From: Pseudomonadota bacterium
GTDB taxonomy: Bacteria > Pseudomonadota > Alphaproteobacteria > Acetobacterales > Acetobacteraceae
Direction: 5' to 3'
Length of the DNA: 64,000 nucleotides
Assembly (NCBI GenBank): GCA_021845985.1
Contig: JAJZES010000039.1
Span: 1 to 64,000, forward strand
The position numbers and the translations under genes were made by a program. The notes below the pieces were generated by a model that had not been told where the DNA came from, made no database searches, and was given only the letters and a program-made list of their open reading frames with translations. How positions within the stretch are numbered: position 1 is the stretch's first letter; each line of letters begins with the position of its first letter. Positions 44,365 to 53,420 of this stretch are shown here, piece by piece.

Positions 44365-45105
44365 GTGCCAGTCCTCCAACTCAGGGGCGTGTCCAAGAGT
44401 TTTGGCGCCATCCGGGCGCTCAATGGCGTGGATCTGACGCTGGAGCCAGGCGAGGTGCTCGGGCTGATGGGCGACAACGGCGCCGGCAAATCAACCCTGG
44501 TCAAGATCATCGCCGGCAATTTTCCGCCGACCGCGGGCGAAATCCTGATGGACGGCGGGCCGGTGGTGTTCCACCAGCCGGTGGAGGCGCGCCAGCGCGG
44601 CATCGAGATCGTCTATCAGGACCTCGCGCTGTGCAACAACCTGACGGCGGCGGCCAACGTGTTCCTCGGCCGCGAACTGAAACGGCGCGTCGGGCCGTTC
44701 AAGATCCTCGATTATGCCGCCATGTACGCGCGCGCCGGCGAGTTGTTCGCCGAGCTGAAAAGCGAGACCCGGCCACATGACCTGGTGCGCCGCATGTCCG
44801 GCGGCCAGCGCCAGGCGGTGGCGATTGCGCGCACCCGGCTGTCGAACTCCAAAGTCGTCATCATGGACGAGCCGACCGCGGCGATCTCGGTGCGGCAGGT
44901 GGCCGAGGTGCTCGACCTGATCCGGCGGCTGCGCGACCGCGGCATCGCCGTGGTGCTGATCAGCCATCGCATGCCCGACGTGTTTAACGTCTGCGACCGC
45001 GTGTTCGTGCTGCGGCGTGGGCGCAAAGTGGCGGAAAAGCCGATCGCCCAGTCCAGCCCCGAGGAAGTCACTGGCCTGATCACCGGAGCGATCCATGCCG
45101 CCTGA
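44365..45105 (+). CDS. Sugar ABC importer ATPase (single domain, FrcA-like)
   Basis: About 246 residues from the GTG at 44365 (VPVLQLRGVSKSFGAIRAL), preferred over the GTG at 44317 because GGTGGA precedes it and the N-terminus then matches the family. Walker A GDNGAGKST, Q-loop VYQDLALC, signature MSGGQRQAVAIAR, Walker B VVIMDEPTAAIS and switch His in LISHRM. Unlike RbsA it has only one nucleotide-binding domain and must homodimerise, as FrcA does. Overlaps the permease start by 11 bases. Confidence 0.9.
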   Translation: MPVLQLRGVSKSFGAIRALNGVDLTLEPGEVLGLMGDNGAGKSTLVKIIAGNFPPTAGEILMDGGPVVFHQPVEARQRGIEIVYQDLALCNNLTAAANVFLGRELKRRVGPFKILDYAAMYARAGELFAELKSETRPHDLVRRMSGGQRQAVAIARTRLSNSKVVIMDEPTAAISVRQVAEVLDLIRRLRDRGIAVVLISHRMPDVFNVCDRVFVLRRGRKVAEKPIAQSSPEEVTGLITGAIHAA

Positions 45106-46120
45106 ATCATCGTCCGCCACCGGCAGCAGCGTCGCCATCGCCGATATTGTCGGCATCAAGGAACGAACGCCGCTGCAGCGCATGATCGGCGCGCAATCGT
45201 TCTGGGTCGCGGTGGCGCTGTTCATCATCTGCGGGCTGATGTCGGCGGTCTATCCGAACGCCTTTGGCACCGGCGAGAATTTCTATAACATCACGCGCAA
45301 TTTCTCGTTCATCGGGATTATGGCGATCGGCATGACGACGGTGATCATCACCGGCGGCATCGACCTTTCGGTCGGCTCGGTGATGGGCGTCGTCGGCATC
45401 ACCATCGGCGTCATCATGCATGCCGGCTACCACTGGATTCTGGCCATCGGCGGGGGGCTGTTCGCCGGCCTGATCTGCGGCTTGTTCAACGGGCTGCTGA
45501 TTACCTATCTCGGCCTGTCGCCGTTCGTCGTCACCCTCGGCACGCTGTCCATCGCCCGTTCGATCGCGGTGGTGATGTCGCAGAACAAGATGATCTACGA
45601 TTTCGGCCCCTATGCGAACCAGTTCTTCGCCATCTTCGGCGGCGAGAGCTTCGGCATCGCCAATTCGGTGTGGGTGCTGCTGGTCATGGCGGTCGGTCTT
45701 GCGCTGGTGCTGCGGCTGAGCGTCTGGGGGCGGCATCTGTTCGCCGTCGGCGGCAACGAGCACGCGGCGCAACTGACCGGCGTGCCGGTGCGGCGGGTCA
45801 AGCTGCAGGCGTACGTGTTCTGCTCGATCTGTGCCGCCATCGCCTCGATCATGATTCTTGGCTGGCAGGGCTCGGCGATCAATGCACTGGGCATCGGCTA
45901 TGAGTTGCGGGTCATCGCCTCGACGGTGATCGGCGGCGCCAATCTGATGGGCGGCGAGGGCGGCGCCTTCGGCGCCTTCGTCGGCGCCGCGCTGATCGAG
46001 GTGATCCGCAATTCGCTGCTGATGGCCGGCGTCGATTCCAATTATCAGGGCATCTTCGTCGGTGCCTTCATCATCCTCGCGGTCCTGCTGGAGCGGGTGC
46101 GCGGGCGCAAGCGCGAGTAG
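45095..46120 (+). CDS. Sugar ABC importer permease (FrcC-like)
   Basis: A 341-residue RbsC-family permease with a 35-residue cytoplasmic N-terminus and about nine hydrophobic helices. VIITGGIDLSVGSVMGVVG and AVGGNEHAAQLTGVPVRRVK are typical, as is GGANLMGGEGGAFGAFVGA near the C-terminus. A single permease implies a homodimeric pore with the single-domain ATPase. A small hairpin (GGCCGG/CCGGCC, 46121-46140) just after its stop may adjust expression of the downstream binding protein. Confidence 0.9.
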   Translation: MPPESSSATGSSVAIADIVGIKERTPLQRMIGAQSFWVAVALFIICGLMSAVYPNAFGTGENFYNITRNFSFIGIMAIGMTTVIITGGIDLSVGSVMGVVGITIGVIMHAGYHWILAIGGGLFAGLICGLFNGLLITYLGLSPFVVTLGTLSIARSIAVVMSQNKMIYDFGPYANQFFAIFGGESFGIANSVWVLLVMAVGLALVLRLSVWGRHLFAVGGNEHAAQLTGVPVRRVKLQAYVFCSICAAIASIMILGWQGSAINALGIGYELRVIASTVIGGANLMGGEGGAFGAFVGAALIEVIRNSLLMAGVDSNYQGIFVGAFIILAVLLERVRGRKRE

Positions 46121-46192
46121 GGCCGGGCGCCATTCCGGCCAGTGCCGCAGAAACGTCAACCAAACGTTGGGAAGCAAAAGGAAGGTCCGTTC

Positions 46193-47206
46193 ATGCTGAA
46201 GTATCTCGCGGGCGCTGCGGTGATTGCGCTGACTCTCGCCGCCGGCAGCCATCCGGGCGTCGCCGCCGACAAAACCTACACCTTCGCGCTGGTGCCGAAG
46301 AACACCAACAACCCGTTCTTCGACGCGGCCCGCGACGGCTGCAAGAAGGCCGAAGCCGAATTGAAGGGCGCGATCAAGTGCCTCTATATCGGCCCTGACG
46401 AACACGGCGGCGGCGAAGAAGAAGTCCAGGTCGTCGCCGACCTGATCGCCAAGCATGTCGATGGCATCGCCGTGTCGCCAGCCAATGCGGCGGCGATGGG
46501 GCATGAGCTGGCGGAAGCCAAGAAGGCGGGCATTCCGGTGCTGACCTTCGACGCCGACCTGCTGCCCAAGGACCAGGGCGAGCGCATCGCCTTCGTCGGC
46601 ACGCACAACTACGAGATCGGCACCAATCTGGCCAAGATGGTGATGGCCAAGAAGCCGAATGGCGGCACCATCTGCATCCAGTCCGGCGGCGCCGCCGCGG
46701 CCAACCACAACGAGCGTATGCAGGGCATCCGCGACGAGTTGTCGGGCACCAAGAGCGCTGAGGCGCCGGGCATCAAGCTGACCGGCCAGAACGGCTGGAA
46801 AGAGGTCGATGGCTGCCCGCTGTACACCAACGACGACTTCACCGTCGCGGTGCAGCAGATGGAAGACATCCTCGGCAAATACCCCAACCTCGATGCCTTC
46901 GTGCCGACCGGCGGCTTCCCGGAGTTCGTCGAGCAGGCCTACAAGAGCGTCGCTGGCAAGTATAAGAGCAAGATCGCCAACGGCACGCTGGTCGTCGCCG
47001 TCGCCGACACGCTCGGCATGCAGATCGATGAGCTGAAGCTCGGTCTCGCCACCGGCAATGTCGGTCAGCGGCCGTTCGAGATGGGCTACAAGGCGATGTA
47101 TTTCCTCAAAGACATCAAGGACGGCAAGCCGGGTCCGCATGACCCGACCTATACCGGCCTCGACGTCTGCACGCCGCAGAACGTGGACCACTGCCTCGGC
47201 AACTGA
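46193..47206 (+). CDS. Periplasmic sugar-binding protein (FrcB-like)
   Basis: A 337-residue Peripla_BP_4 protein: signal peptide MLKYLAGAAVIALTLAAG through the AxA-type end VAAD, then the mature start KTYTFALVPKNTNNPFFDAA. DGIAVSPANAAAMGHELAEA and FDADLLPKDQGERIAFVGTH are binding-fold features. The ATG at 46193 follows GGAAGG at good spacing; a 51-base upstream extension of the open frame is rejected. Cys residues (DGCKKAE, IKCLY; VDGCPLY; DVCTPQ...DHCLGN) may form disulfides in the periplasm. Last gene of the A-C-B ordered importer operon; a strong hairpin follows. Confidence 0.9.
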   Translation: MLKYLAGAAVIALTLAAGSHPGVAADKTYTFALVPKNTNNPFFDAARDGCKKAEAELKGAIKCLYIGPDEHGGGEEEVQVVADLIAKHVDGIAVSPANAAAMGHELAEAKKAGIPVLTFDADLLPKDQGERIAFVGTHNYEIGTNLAKMVMAKKPNGGTICIQSGGAAAANHNERMQGIRDELSGTKSAEAPGIKLTGQNGWKEVDGCPLYTNDDFTVAVQQMEDILGKYPNLDAFVPTGGFPEFVEQAYKSVAGKYKSKIANGTLVVAVADTLGMQIDELKLGLATGNVGQRPFEMGYKAMYFLKDIKDGKPGPHDPTYTGLDVCTPQNVDHCLGN

Positions 47207-47235
47207 GCTGCCGCAGCAGACCGACCGGACGACGG

Positions 47236-47261
47236 GCGGGCGGGGAGCGATCCCCGCCCGC
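47236..47261 (+). terminator. Terminator-like hairpin after the sugar importer
   Basis: GCGGGCGGGG (47236-47245) and CCCCGCCCGC (47252-47261) make a perfect 10-bp GC stem, extended by two further pairs, around a six-base loop, 30 bases after the binding-protein stop. No U-tract. The rest of the 47207-47479 gap shows no gene. Confidence 0.55.
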
Positions 47262-47479
47262 TCGGCTGACTGCCCAGGCCGGCGCCGGCGCCGTCGGTCA
47301 ACCGGTGCGGGCCGAGGCTGTTCGCCGGCTCGCAACATCGTGCGCGCGGTGCGGCTTGCCGTGGCAGGGAGCTGATGGCGGTGATCGTCCGGCGGCGGCT
47401 GGCGCACCTGATGCCGCGCCAGTAGCGTCGCCGGCGCGAGCTACCTATGCTCACGCGTCACTCCTGGAGACCCCAGCGC

Positions 47480-48262
47480 ATGCGCCTGGCCGCCGCCCTC
47501 TTCTCCGCCACCCTGCTCGTCGCCGCGCTGCCCGCCGCCGCCGCCGATATGGCTGCGCATCAGGCAGCCTATGCGCTCAAGCTCTCATCGACCAAAAACG
47601 GCGACGTGTCGCAGGCCAGCGGCACCATGACCTATGAGGTGCAGGACGCCTGCGACGGCTGGGCAACCCGCCAGCGGCTGCACATGATCCTGACCAACCG
47701 CGACGGCCAGGATGTCGATATGCTGTCGGACTATACGACCTGGGAAAGCAAGGACGGGCTGCGCCTGCGCTTCCGCACCCGCCAGACCACCGATCAGGCG
47801 GTGACCAGCGACATCGCCGGCGAGGCGACGCTGAGCGCCACCGGCGGCCCCGGCACCGCGCATTTCACCAGCCCCGAGGAATCGACCAAGGACTTGCCCG
47901 CCGGCACGCTGTTCCCGATGACCCACACGGAAACCATGCTGGCCGCCGCCGTCGCCGGCAAGAAGTTCTTCGCCGTGCCGCTGTTCGACGGCACCTCGGC
48001 CGCCGGCGCGCAGGACAGTTCCATCGTCATCCTCAAATGGCAGGACGCCCATGCCGGCAAATGGCCCGATCTGGCGACGCTGCCGAGCGGGATGTTTCAC
48101 ATCGCCTTCTTCGATCGCGGCCCGGACCATCCGCAGCCGGATTACGAGACCACGATGCGCTACTGGTCGAACGGCGTCGCCGATGACCTGGCGATGGATT
48201 TCGGTGACTTCGTCATGGGCGGCAAGCTGACCGAGTTCAAGCTGCTGCCGCATCATTGCTGA
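47480..48262 (+). CDS. EipB-family (DUF1849) periplasmic envelope protein
   Basis: About 260 residues from the ATG at 47480 (LAAALFSATLLVAALPAAAADM signal peptide), chosen because GGAGA precedes it; an ATG at 47447 would place 11 extra residues before the signal. The mature chain follows the DUF1849/EipB pattern: HQAAYALKLSSTK, MTYEVQDACDGWATRQRL and MLSDYTTWESKDGLRLRFR, ending FGDFVMGGKLTEFKLLPHHC. EipB is a periplasmic beta-spiral protein needed for envelope integrity in Brucella; the two conserved Cys (DACDGW and C-terminal HHC) match its disulfide pair. First gene of a tight forward run. Confidence 0.85.
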   Translation: MRLAAALFSATLLVAALPAAAADMAAHQAAYALKLSSTKNGDVSQASGTMTYEVQDACDGWATRQRLHMILTNRDGQDVDMLSDYTTWESKDGLRLRFRTRQTTDQAVTSDIAGEATLSATGGPGTAHFTSPEESTKDLPAGTLFPMTHTETMLAAAVAGKKFFAVPLFDGTSAAGAQDSSIVILKWQDAHAGKWPDLATLPSGMFHIAFFDRGPDHPQPDYETTMRYWSNGVADDLAMDFGDFVMGGKLTEFKLLPHHC

Positions 48263-48275
48263 CGCAGGACCGCCG

Positions 48276-49286
48276 ATGGACCTGTCGCGCCGCGCCGTAC
48301 TGACCTCCGGCGCCGCCCTGGCCGCCGCCGGGGCGCTGCCCGCCGCCGCCGCCGTCGCCCCGGTGGCGGAGATCGCCCTGGTGATGAACTCCGCCGATGC
48401 CTCGGTCAGCGTCATCGACATGGCGACGCGGCGCGAGATTCGCCGCGAGCCGGTGCTGCGCGAGCCGCATCACTGGACGCTGTCGCCCGACGGCCGCACC
48501 CTGCTGGTCGGCGATGCCGCCGGCAATGCGCTGTTCAGCTTCGACCCGGCGACCGGCGCGCCGCTCGGCCATCAGGTCTGCGCCGACCCCTATCAGTTGT
48601 GGATTTCGCCCCGCGGCAGCGTGCTTGTTGTCGCGGCGCTGCGGCTCGACCACATCGACATCTACGACGCCGCCGGCCGCACGCTGAAAAAGCGCATCGC
48701 CGCCCGCTCGATGCCGAGCCATATCGCCTTCTCCCCCGATGAGGCGATGGTCTTCGTCACCCTCCAGCGCAGCGGCGCGGTGATGGCCATCGACCTCGCC
48801 CGCCTCGCCCCGGTGTGGACACAGCCATCCGGGCCGACGCCGGCCGGCATCGTCTGGCACGATGGCCGCCTGCTGGTCGCCTGCATGGGCAGCGATCATG
48901 TCGCCGAGATGGACCCGGCCGACGGGCGGGTGCTGCGCCGCATCGTCACCGGCAAGGGCACCCACATCATCGCCCCGGCCCCGGACGGCGACACCATCTA
49001 TGTCGGCAACCGCGTCGGCGGCACGCTGACCGCGCTCGACGCCGCGACGCTGAAGCCGCGGCAGAGCTTCACCCTGTCCGGCGGACCCGACTGCATCGCC
49101 TTCGCGCCGGACGGCAAGCTGTGGATCACCCGTCGCTTCACCACCACGGTTGCCGTGCTCGACCCGGCCAGCGGCAGCGTCGAGCCGATCACCGTCGGGC
49201 GCTCGCCGCATGGCATTTTCCTCAGCAGCGTGCTGCCGGCGGCGCGGCGCGATCCGGCGGCGGCGCTCGGCACCGCCTCGGTATGA
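48276..49286 (+). CDS. Exported YVTN-type beta-propeller protein
   Basis: A 336-residue protein with a likely Tat signal (MDLSRRAVLTSGAALAAAG) followed by repeated blades of about 40-45 residues: DASVSVIDMATRREI, TLLVGDAAGNALFSFDPATG, VFVTLQRSGAVMAIDLA, TIYVGNRVGGTLTALDAATL. About seven blades fit the length. Such proteins scaffold interactions or bind cofactors in the periplasm; no catalytic motif is visible. Starts 13 bases after the EipB-like gene and overlaps the next gene by four bases. Confidence 0.85.
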   Translation: MDLSRRAVLTSGAALAAAGALPAAAAVAPVAEIALVMNSADASVSVIDMATRREIRREPVLREPHHWTLSPDGRTLLVGDAAGNALFSFDPATGAPLGHQVCADPYQLWISPRGSVLVVAALRLDHIDIYDAAGRTLKKRIAARSMPSHIAFSPDEAMVFVTLQRSGAVMAIDLARLAPVWTQPSGPTPAGIVWHDGRLLVACMGSDHVAEMDPADGRVLRRIVTGKGTHIIAPAPDGDTIYVGNRVGGTLTALDAATLKPRQSFTLSGGPDCIAFAPDGKLWITRRFTTTVAVLDPASGSVEPITVGRSPHGIFLSSVLPAARRDPAAALGTASV

Positions 49287-50224
49287 CCGACCCGGCGCTC
49301 GCCGTCGCCGGCTGGCTGCAGCAGGCGCTGCTGCTGCCGCTGCTCTACCGGCTGGGCGCCATGCAGTGGGAGGATTTGTCATTCGGCTGGGCGCTGTTCG
49401 CGGTCTATGGGCTGGTGCAGGTGGCGGCGACCTTCGCCGTGTGCATGCCGCTGGAGCACTGGCGCCCGGTGGAACGCTGGCCGGACCGGCGGGCGGTGGC
49501 GACCGACATGCTTTATACTCTGGTCTCGCGCGTCGGCATCCTGCCGCTGGTCACCTTTGTCGGCTTCTATCAGGTGCAGGTCGCCTTCACCGGCTACCTC
49601 GCCGATCACGGCTGGGTGCCGCCGACGCTCGAACTGCTGGTGCCGCCGCTGCTCGGCCATCCGGTGGCGGCCTTCGTCGTCTATGCCGTGCTGCTCGACG
49701 GCGCCGAGTACTGGCGGCACCTTCTGTCGCACCGGGTCCGCTGGTGGTGGGCGCTGCATTCGCTGCATCACGCGCAGCGGCAGATGACGTTCTGGTCCGA
49801 CGACCGCAACCATCTGCTCGATGACCTGATCGCGGCGCTGTGGTTCGGTGCCATCGCGCTGCTGATCGGCGTGCCGCCGCTGCAATTTCCCATGCTGGTG
49901 CTGGTGCTGCGCTTCCTCGAAAGCCTGTCGCACGCCAATGCGCGGGTCTCCTTCGGCTGGCTCGGCGAGCGGCTGCTGATCTCGCCGCGGTTTCATCGCG
50001 CGCATCACGGCGTCTGGGCGGCGGGGCGGCGGAGCTGCAACTACGGCGCCATTCTGCCGTGGTGGGACATGATTTTCGGCACCGCCGATTTCGCCGCAAG
50101 CGCCGTGCACACCGGCGACCCGAGCGCGCCCGAGGCGCTGGTCAGCGGCGGCTACTGGGCGCAGCAGGCCGGCGGGCTGCGCCGCATGGCCGGCAGCCGC
50201 CGCCCTGCGGTGACCCAACGCTGA
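49283..50224 (+). CDS. Fatty-acid-hydroxylase/sterol-desaturase-superfamily membrane protein
   Basis: A 313-residue integral membrane di-iron oxygenase of the FA_hydroxylase family. The histidine clusters are present: HRVRWWWALHSLHHAQRQ (HxxxH..HxxHH pattern), HANARVSFG and RFHRAHHGVW. Four to five hydrophobic segments flank them. The family hydroxylates or desaturates lipids such as hopanoids, carotenoids or fatty acids; the substrate is unknown. The ATG at 49283 is fixed by a four-base overlap with the beta-propeller gene. Confidence 0.87.
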   Translation: MTDPALAVAGWLQQALLLPLLYRLGAMQWEDLSFGWALFAVYGLVQVAATFAVCMPLEHWRPVERWPDRRAVATDMLYTLVSRVGILPLVTFVGFYQVQVAFTGYLADHGWVPPTLELLVPPLLGHPVAAFVVYAVLLDGAEYWRHLLSHRVRWWWALHSLHHAQRQMTFWSDDRNHLLDDLIAALWFGAIALLIGVPPLQFPMLVLVLRFLESLSHANARVSFGWLGERLLISPRFHRAHHGVWAAGRRSCNYGAILPWWDMIFGTADFAASAVHTGDPSAPEALVSGGYWAQQAGGLRRMAGSRRPAVTQR

Positions 50225-50241
50225 TGGCCGGAGACCCCGCC

Positions 50242-51861
50242 ATGCCCGGGATGAGCACCGCCGAAGCCGTCGTCGAACGCCTGATCCAGCACGGCATCGA
50301 CACCGTCTATGGCCTGCCCGGTGTGCACAACGACCCGCTGTTCGATGCGTTCTATGGCGCGCGCAACCGGCTGCGGGTGCTGCACACCCGCCACGAGCAG
50401 AGCGCGGCCTACATGGCGCTCGGCGCGGCGCTCGCCACCGGCCGGCCGCAGGCGTTCGCGGTGGTGCCGGGGCCGGGCTTCCTCAACGCCGCGGCGGCGC
50501 TGCTGACCGCCTATGGCGTGGGGGCGCCGGTGCTCGGCCTGCTCGGGCAGATCCCGCAGCGCGACATCGACCGCGGCCACGGCCATCTGCACGAGTTGCG
50601 CGACCAGCTCGGCATCGCCCGCCATTTCACCGGCTTCGCCGCGCGCATCGAGGCGCCGCACGAGGCACCCGGCCTGGTCTCGGCCGCCCTCGCCGCCACC
50701 ACCACCGGGCGGCCGGGTCCGGCGGTGCTGGAATGCGCGATGGATGTGTGGCCGCGCCGCGCCGCCATCCGCTTCGATGATCTGCCCGCCCCGGCGGCGC
50801 CGCCGCCGATCGACGCCGCCGCCGCCGACCGCGCCGCCTCACTGCTCGCCGGCGCCGCCCGCCCGCTGATCGTCGTCGGCGGCGGCGCGCTCGCTGCGGC
50901 GGCCGAGGTGCGGGCGCTGGCCGAGCGGCTGGAGGCGCCGGTGCTGTCCTATCGCCGCGGTCGCGGCGTGCTGCCCACCACACACCGCCTCGCCGTCAGC
51001 CTGCCGGTCGGCCATCGTCTGTGGCGCGATGCCGATGTGGTGCTGGCGATCGGCACCCGGCTGCATGCGCCGCAGGCACAATGGGGCGTCGATGCCGGGC
51101 TGAAGATCATCCGCATCGACATCGACGGCGCCGCCGCCGGCCGGCTGCATCGCCCCGCCGTCGCCCTGACCGGTGACGCCGCCGCCTGCGCCGCCGCCCT
51201 GCTCGCCCGCCTGCCCGAGGCGCCGCGGCCGTCCCGCGCCGCCGAGCTGGAGGCGCATGCCGCCTGGTTCGCCACCCGGCTGGCGCGGCTGGAGCCGCAG
51301 ATGGCATTCCTGCGGGCGATGCGCGCGGCGCTGCCGGCCGAGGGTATTTTCGTCGATGAGGTGACGCAGCTCGGCTTCGCCAGCCGCCTCGCCTTCCCGG
51401 TGCCGGGGCCGCGCAAATTCCTCTCGCCCGGCTATCAGGACAATCTCGGCTGGGGCTACGGCGCAGCACTCGGCGCCCAGGCGGCCTGCCCGGATGTGCC
51501 GGTGCTGGCCATCGCCGGGGATGGCGGATTCATGTACCAAGCCAGCGAACTCGCCACCGCCCGGCAGCACGGCCTGCCGGTCGTCGTCGTGGTGTTCGAC
51601 AACGGGCTGTACGGCAATGTCCGGCTGATCCAGCGTGAGCAATACGGCGACCGCCGGATCGCCTCCGACCTGCACAACCCGGATTTCGTCCGCTTCGCCG
51701 AGAGTTTCGGCGTCGCCGCCTGCCGTGCCGAGACGCCGGCGGCGCTGGAACGCGCCGCCGGCGATGCACTGGCCGCACGCCAGCCGGCGCTGATCCATGT
51801 CCCCTGCGGCGAGATGCCCTCGCCGTGGGACATGCTGATGCTGCCCCGGGTGCGCGGCTGA
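50242..51861 (+). CDS. Thiamine-diphosphate-dependent enzyme (acetolactate synthase-like / decarboxylase)
   Basis: About 539 residues with the three-domain ThDP fold: PYR domain with catalytic Glu in HTRHEQSAAYMALGAA; central FAD/NAD-like domain (about 190-320); PP domain with the GDG-x-N cofactor motif GDGGFMYQASELATA...FDNGLYG. Family members include acetolactate synthase, benzoylformate and phenylpyruvate decarboxylases. EVTQLGFAS and SPGYQDNLGWGYGAALGAQ fit the uncharacterised acetolactate-synthase-like branch. I choose ATG 50242 (GGAGA eight bases upstream); ATG 50224 overlaps the previous stop. Convergent with the catalase gene three bases away. Confidence 0.85.
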   Translation: MPGMSTAEAVVERLIQHGIDTVYGLPGVHNDPLFDAFYGARNRLRVLHTRHEQSAAYMALGAALATGRPQAFAVVPGPGFLNAAAALLTAYGVGAPVLGLLGQIPQRDIDRGHGHLHELRDQLGIARHFTGFAARIEAPHEAPGLVSAALAATTTGRPGPAVLECAMDVWPRRAAIRFDDLPAPAAPPPIDAAAADRAASLLAGAARPLIVVGGGALAAAAEVRALAERLEAPVLSYRRGRGVLPTTHRLAVSLPVGHRLWRDADVVLAIGTRLHAPQAQWGVDAGLKIIRIDIDGAAAGRLHRPAVALTGDAAACAAALLARLPEAPRPSRAAELEAHAAWFATRLARLEPQMAFLRAMRAALPAEGIFVDEVTQLGFASRLAFPVPGPRKFLSPGYQDNLGWGYGAALGAQAACPDVPVLAIAGDGGFMYQASELATARQHGLPVVVVVFDNGLYGNVRLIQREQYGDRRIASDLHNPDFVRFAESFGVAACRAETPAALERAAGDALAARQPALIHVPCGEMPSPWDMLMLPRVRG

Positions 51862-51864
51862 GCC

Positions 51865-53319
51865 TCACCCGGCGGCGTCTGCCACCGCGCGCGCCACGCC
51901 CTCGCCATAGGCCGGATCGACGCGCTGAAACAGCGCCACCTGACGGGCGACGATTTCTGCCGGCACGCCCTGCATCGCGGCGGCGATGTTGGCGAACAGG
52001 CGCCCCCGCTGCGCCGCGTCGAACAGCGCGAACAGCGCCCGCGGCTGGGCGAAATCGTCGTTGCCGAGACGGTGATCATAGTGCGCCGCATCACCGGAAA
52101 GGTGCATCGGCGGCGCGGCGACCGAGGGGTCCTGTACCGGCCCGTTGAACGAGTTGGGTTCGTAATACGCATCCGTGCCGTGCGGCGCGTCGAAGCGCAT
52201 CGCCCCGTCGGCATGGTAGGTGCGCACGGCCACGCGCGGCCGGTTGACCGGCAGCGCCTCATAATGCGTGCCGACGCGGTAGCGGTGCGCATCGGCATAG
52301 GCGAACACCCGCGCCTGCAGCATCTTGTCGGGCGAGAAGCCGATGCCCGGCACGACGTTGGAGGGCGAGAACGACGCCTGCTCGACCTCGGCGAAATAAT
52401 GCGCCGGGTTGCGGTTCAGCTCCAGCACGCCGACCTCGATCAGCGGATAGTCCTTGTGCGACCACACTTTGGTCAGGTCGAACGGGTTGAAGTCGGTGGT
52501 CGCGGCCTGCTGTTCCGGCATGATCTGCACCGAGACGCGCCAGCGCGGAAAATCGCCGCGGGCGATCGCCTCATAAAGGTCGCGCTGGGCGCTCTCACGG
52601 TCATTGGCGATCACCGCAGCGGCCTCGGCGTTGGTCCAGTATTTGTGGCCCTGCATCGACTTGAAATGGAACTTTACCCAGAACCGGGTGCCGGCGGCGT
52701 TCCAGAAGCTATAGGTGTGGCTGCCATAGCCGTTAAGGAAACGATAGCCCTGCGGCAGCCCGCGGTCGGAGAACAGGATCGTCACCTGATGCAGGCTTTC
52801 CGGCGACAGCGACCAGAAATCCCACATCGCCGTCGGCGAGCGCAGATTGGTCTGCGGATGGCGCTTCTGGGTGCGGATGAAATCGGGGAATTTCAGCGGA
52901 TCGCGGACGAAGAAAACCGGCGTGTTGTTGCCGACGAGGTCCCAGTTGCCTTCTTCGGTGTAGAACTTCACCGCGAAGCCGCGCACGTCGCGCTCGGCAT
53001 CGGCGGCGCCGCGCTCACCGGCGACGGTGGAGAAGCGCAGCAGCGCCTCGGTGGTCTTGCCGACGCCGTTAAAGATCGCGGCGCGGGTATAGCGGCTGAT
53101 GTCCTGGGTCACGGTGAAGCTGCCGAAGGCGGCGCTGCCTTTGGCATGCACCACCCGCTCGGGGATGCGCTCGCGGTTCTGCTGCGCCAGTTTTTCGATC
53201 AGGTAATAGTCTTCCAGCAGCACCGGGCCGCGCGGGCCGGCGGTGAGACTGTTCTGGTTGTCGGCAACCCTGTTGCCGCCGGTGGTGGTCAGCACCGGCC
53301 GGGCGGTGGCGTCGGTCAT
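51865..53319 (-). CDS. katA: Monofunctional heme catalase
   Basis: A 484-residue small-subunit (clade 3) catalase. Distal His in [18 protein letters not shown], Asn region [19 protein letters not shown], and heme-ligand Tyr in [14 protein letters not shown]. It removes hydrogen peroxide in the cytoplasm. The ATG at 53319 has GGGAGA at correct spacing. Divergent from the OxyR gene, 101 bases apart, so almost certainly peroxide-induced. Confidence 0.95.
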   Translation of the reverse strand: MTDATARPVLTTTGGNRVADNQNSLTAGPRGPVLLEDYYLIEKLAQQNRERIPERVVHAKGSAAFGSFTVTQDISRYTRAAIFNGVGKTTEALLRFSTVAGERGAADAERDVRGFAVKFYTEEGNWDLVGNNTPVFFVRDPLKFPDFIRTQKRHPQTNLRSPTAMWDFWSLSPESLHQVTILFSDRGLPQGYRFLNGYGSHTYSFWNAAGTRFWVKFHFKSMQGHKYWTNAEAAAVIANDRESAQRDLYEAIARGDFPRWRVSVQIMPEQQAATTDFNPFDLTKVWSHKDYPLIEVGVLELNRNPAHYFAEVEQASFSPSNVVPGIGFSPDKMLQARVFAYADAHRYRVGTHYEALPVNRPRVAVRTYHADGAMRFDAPHGTDAYYEPNSFNGPVQDPSVAAPPMHLSGDAAHYDHRLGNDDFAQPRALFALFDAAQRGRLFANIAAAMQGVPAEIVARQVALFQRVDPAYGEGVARAVADAAG

Positions 53320-53399
53320 GGCGGTCTCCCTCGCGTCGTCGTCGGCAGGATGTAGGGCGGCCGTCCGATCGGTGGAAGTCGATGTTTCCTGCCGCCGCA

Positions 53400-53414
53400 A
53401 TCGGTGCTACCGAT
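53400..53414. promoter_or_regulatory. Possible OxyR operator between katA and oxyR
   Basis: ATCGGT and ACCGAT form a 6-bp dyad around GCT with T-N11-A spacing, starting 21 bases before the oxyR ATG and 81 bases upstream of the katA ATG. A related CGATCGGT lies at about 53366. LysR-type geometry and the divergent setting support it; it does not match the E. coli OxyR consensus closely. Confidence 0.4.
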
Positions 53415-53420
53415 CGTTGC

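Noticed and set aside
45107..47407. 766-codon reverse open frame opposite the FrcA-like importer
   Set aside because: It covers the permease and binding-protein genes in antisense and has no domain or start signal.
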